Source: DASPKS01 sp035628035
Lineage (GTDB): Bacteria; Bacteroidota; Rhodothermia; Rhodothermales; Rubricoccaceae
Length of the DNA: 6,246 bases
Reading direction: 5' to 3'
NCBI GenBank assembly: GCA_035628035.1
Contig: DASPKS010000233.1
Span: 1 to 6,246, forward strand
Shown here: piece after piece, positions 5,279-6,246 of the stretch
How the letters are laid out: each line of letters starts with the position of its first letter
Numbering within the stretch: position 1 is the stretch's first letter
The notes under the pieces: model-generated
The model's database searches: none
Seen by the model: the letters and a program-made list of their open reading frames with translations, nothing else
Told to the model about the DNA's origin: nothing
Made by a program: the position numbers and the translations under genes

Positions 5279-6246
5279 ATGCGCGTCTTCCTCCTTACGG
5301 CCCTCGCCCTCGCCACCGCCCCCGCGTTCGCTCAGGGCGCCGTGGTCCGCCCCTGCATCGGGGGCATCGCCGACGAGGACGGTAACCCGTCCACGACGAA
5401 CAACAACTACCCCTGCAATGGGGTGGACCTCTACGCCCACCTCCCCATCAACACGTTCGCTTCGCCCGGCAGCCCGGCGCCCACGGTAGACAACAGCGAG
5501 CTGTGGGGGTGGACGGACCCCGAGACCGGAAAGGAATACGCCCTCGTCGCCCTCTACAATGGGACGGCGTTCGTCGACGTCAGCACGCCGGAGGCCCCGG
5601 TTTACCTCGGGAAGCTCCCCCAGCCCGCCGGGGTGAGTCCCTCCCTGTGGCGGACGCTGCGGGTGTACAACAACCACGTGTTCGTCGGGAGCGAGGCCAA
5701 CAGCCACGGCGTCCAGGTGTTCGACCTCACGCAGCTTCGGAACGTCACCACCCCCCCCATCACGTTCGCGCAGAGCGCCCGGTACACCGGGGTCGGTCGA
5801 ACCCACACCCTCGAAATCAACACGGCGACGGGGTTCATGTACCTCGCGGGGACGAACACGTGCAGCGGGGGGCTCCACATCGTCAACGTCCAGAACCCCG
5901 TGACGCCGGTACAGGCGGGGTGCTTCTCGGCCGACGGGTACACCCACGAGGCGCAGTGCCTCGTCTACGACGGGCCCGACGCCGACCACGCCGGGAAGGA
6001 GATCTGCGCGGCGTACAACGAGGACCACGTCGCCTTCGTCGATGTCACGAACAAGGCGAACCCCACCCTCATCTCGCGGGGGTTCTACCCCAACACGGGG
6101 TACACCCACCAGGGGTGGTTCACCGACGACCGGCGCCACATCCTCCTCGACGACGAGTTCGACCCGGCCAACCCCGGCACGCGGACGATCGTGATGAGCG
6201 TGGCGGACCTCGACGCCCCCACGTTCGACTTCAACTACTTCGGGCC
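5279..6246 (+). CDS. secreted choice-of-anchor B family protein, N-terminal part (gene runs off right edge)
   Basis: An ATG at 5279 opens a frame that stays open to the window edge (322 residues). It begins with a clear Sec signal peptide: R2, a hydrophobic core at residues 3-14, and AFA-Q cleavage after residue 18. The mature protein has a Cys pair (C26 and C46) around an NNNYPCNGVDL segment. LVIVD-like beta-propeller repeats follow, such as ALVALYNGTAFVDVSTPEAP and SGGLHIVNVQNPVTPVQAG. His-containing turns recur as THT (175-177), THE (222-224) and THQ (276-278), together with CFSADGYTHEAQC and a YDGPDADH segment. These match the choice-of-anchor B family: secreted or surface proteins of unknown function whose C-termini carry differing anchors, including T9SS-type sorting domains. 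That C-terminus lies outside the window. Glycine codons are mostly GGG (20 of 28), unlike trpS (8 of 28). Confidence 0.9.
   Translation, partial: MRVFLLTALALATAPAFAQGAVVRPCIGGIADEDGNPSTTNNNYPCNGVDLYAHLPINTFASPGSPAPTVDNSELWGWTDPETGKEYALVALYNGTAFVDVSTPEAPVYLGKLPQPAGVSPSLWRTLRVYNNHVFVGSEANSHGVQVFDLTQLRNVTTPPITFAQSARYTGVGRTHTLEINTATGFMYLAGTNTCSGGLHIVNVQNPVTPVQAGCFSADGYTHEAQCLVYDGPDADHAGKEICAAYNEDHVAFVDVTNKANPTLISRGFYPNTGYTHQGWFTDDRRHILLDDEFDPANPGTRTIVMSVADLDAPTFDFNYFG

Noticed and set aside
5223..5489. 88-codon plus-strand frame starting just before the choice-of-anchor B gene
   Set aside because: Its product is a Pro/Ser/Arg repeat-like string. The frame from ATG 5279 explains the same DNA far better.
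4982..6139. 385-codon open frame on the minus strand opposite the choice-of-anchor B gene
   Set aside because: The plus-strand frame has a signal peptide and family motifs. The minus-strand product is low-complexity Gly/Arg/Val/Glu and overlaps the asparaginase-like gene end.

Overview
The window is GC-rich and densely coding. It probably comes from a high-GC member of the Bacteroidota/Rhodothermota, for example a Rhodothermia lineage such as the Rubricoccaceae or Salinibacter relatives. Four things point there: a DUF4296-type lipoprotein, a secreted choice-of-anchor B protein, no Shine-Dalgarno sequence before any start, and upstream elements resembling the TAnnTTTG -7 box of Bacteroidetes. 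The taxonomy is inferred from family content, not from a search.

Layout. Positions 1-245 (minus strand) hold the N-terminal part of an Imm21-like immunity protein that runs off the left edge. After a divergent intergenic region of about 110 bp, eight genes run rightwards. The first seven are closely packed: an unrecognised helical protein (355-837), tryptophanyl-tRNA synthetase trpS (845-1876), an FkbM-type methyltransferase (1889-2677), the glutamine amidotransferase of anthranilate or aminodeoxychorismate synthase trpG/pabA (2674-3264, ATGA overlap with the methyltransferase), a divergent phosphoribosylanthranilate isomerase (TrpF)-like barrel (3268-3921), a stand-alone AtuA-related small protein (3968-4294), a DUF4296-type lipoprotein (4296-4643) and a single-domain asparaginase-like protein (4658-5152). 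That is eight genes in the packed run counting the helical protein, with gaps of -4 to 46 bp. After a 126-bp intergenic region, a secreted choice-of-anchor B protein (5279-6246) runs off the right edge.

How the genes relate. trpS, trpG and the TrpF-like gene give the centre a tryptophan theme: charging of tRNA-Trp, and anthranilate-branch chemistry. The TrpF-like protein, however, has serine where TrpF has its catalytic cysteine, and several other signature motifs are altered, so it may not be the pathway isomerase. The remaining genes look like co-transcribed passengers with no visible shared pathway. The last gene uses GGG for glycine far more than trpS does.

I see no tRNA, rRNA, CRISPR array, insertion sequence or integrase. 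No complete new multi-gene system is evident. The best leads are the Ser-variant TrpF-like protein, the orphan AtuA-type domain and the edge-truncated Imm21-like gene.
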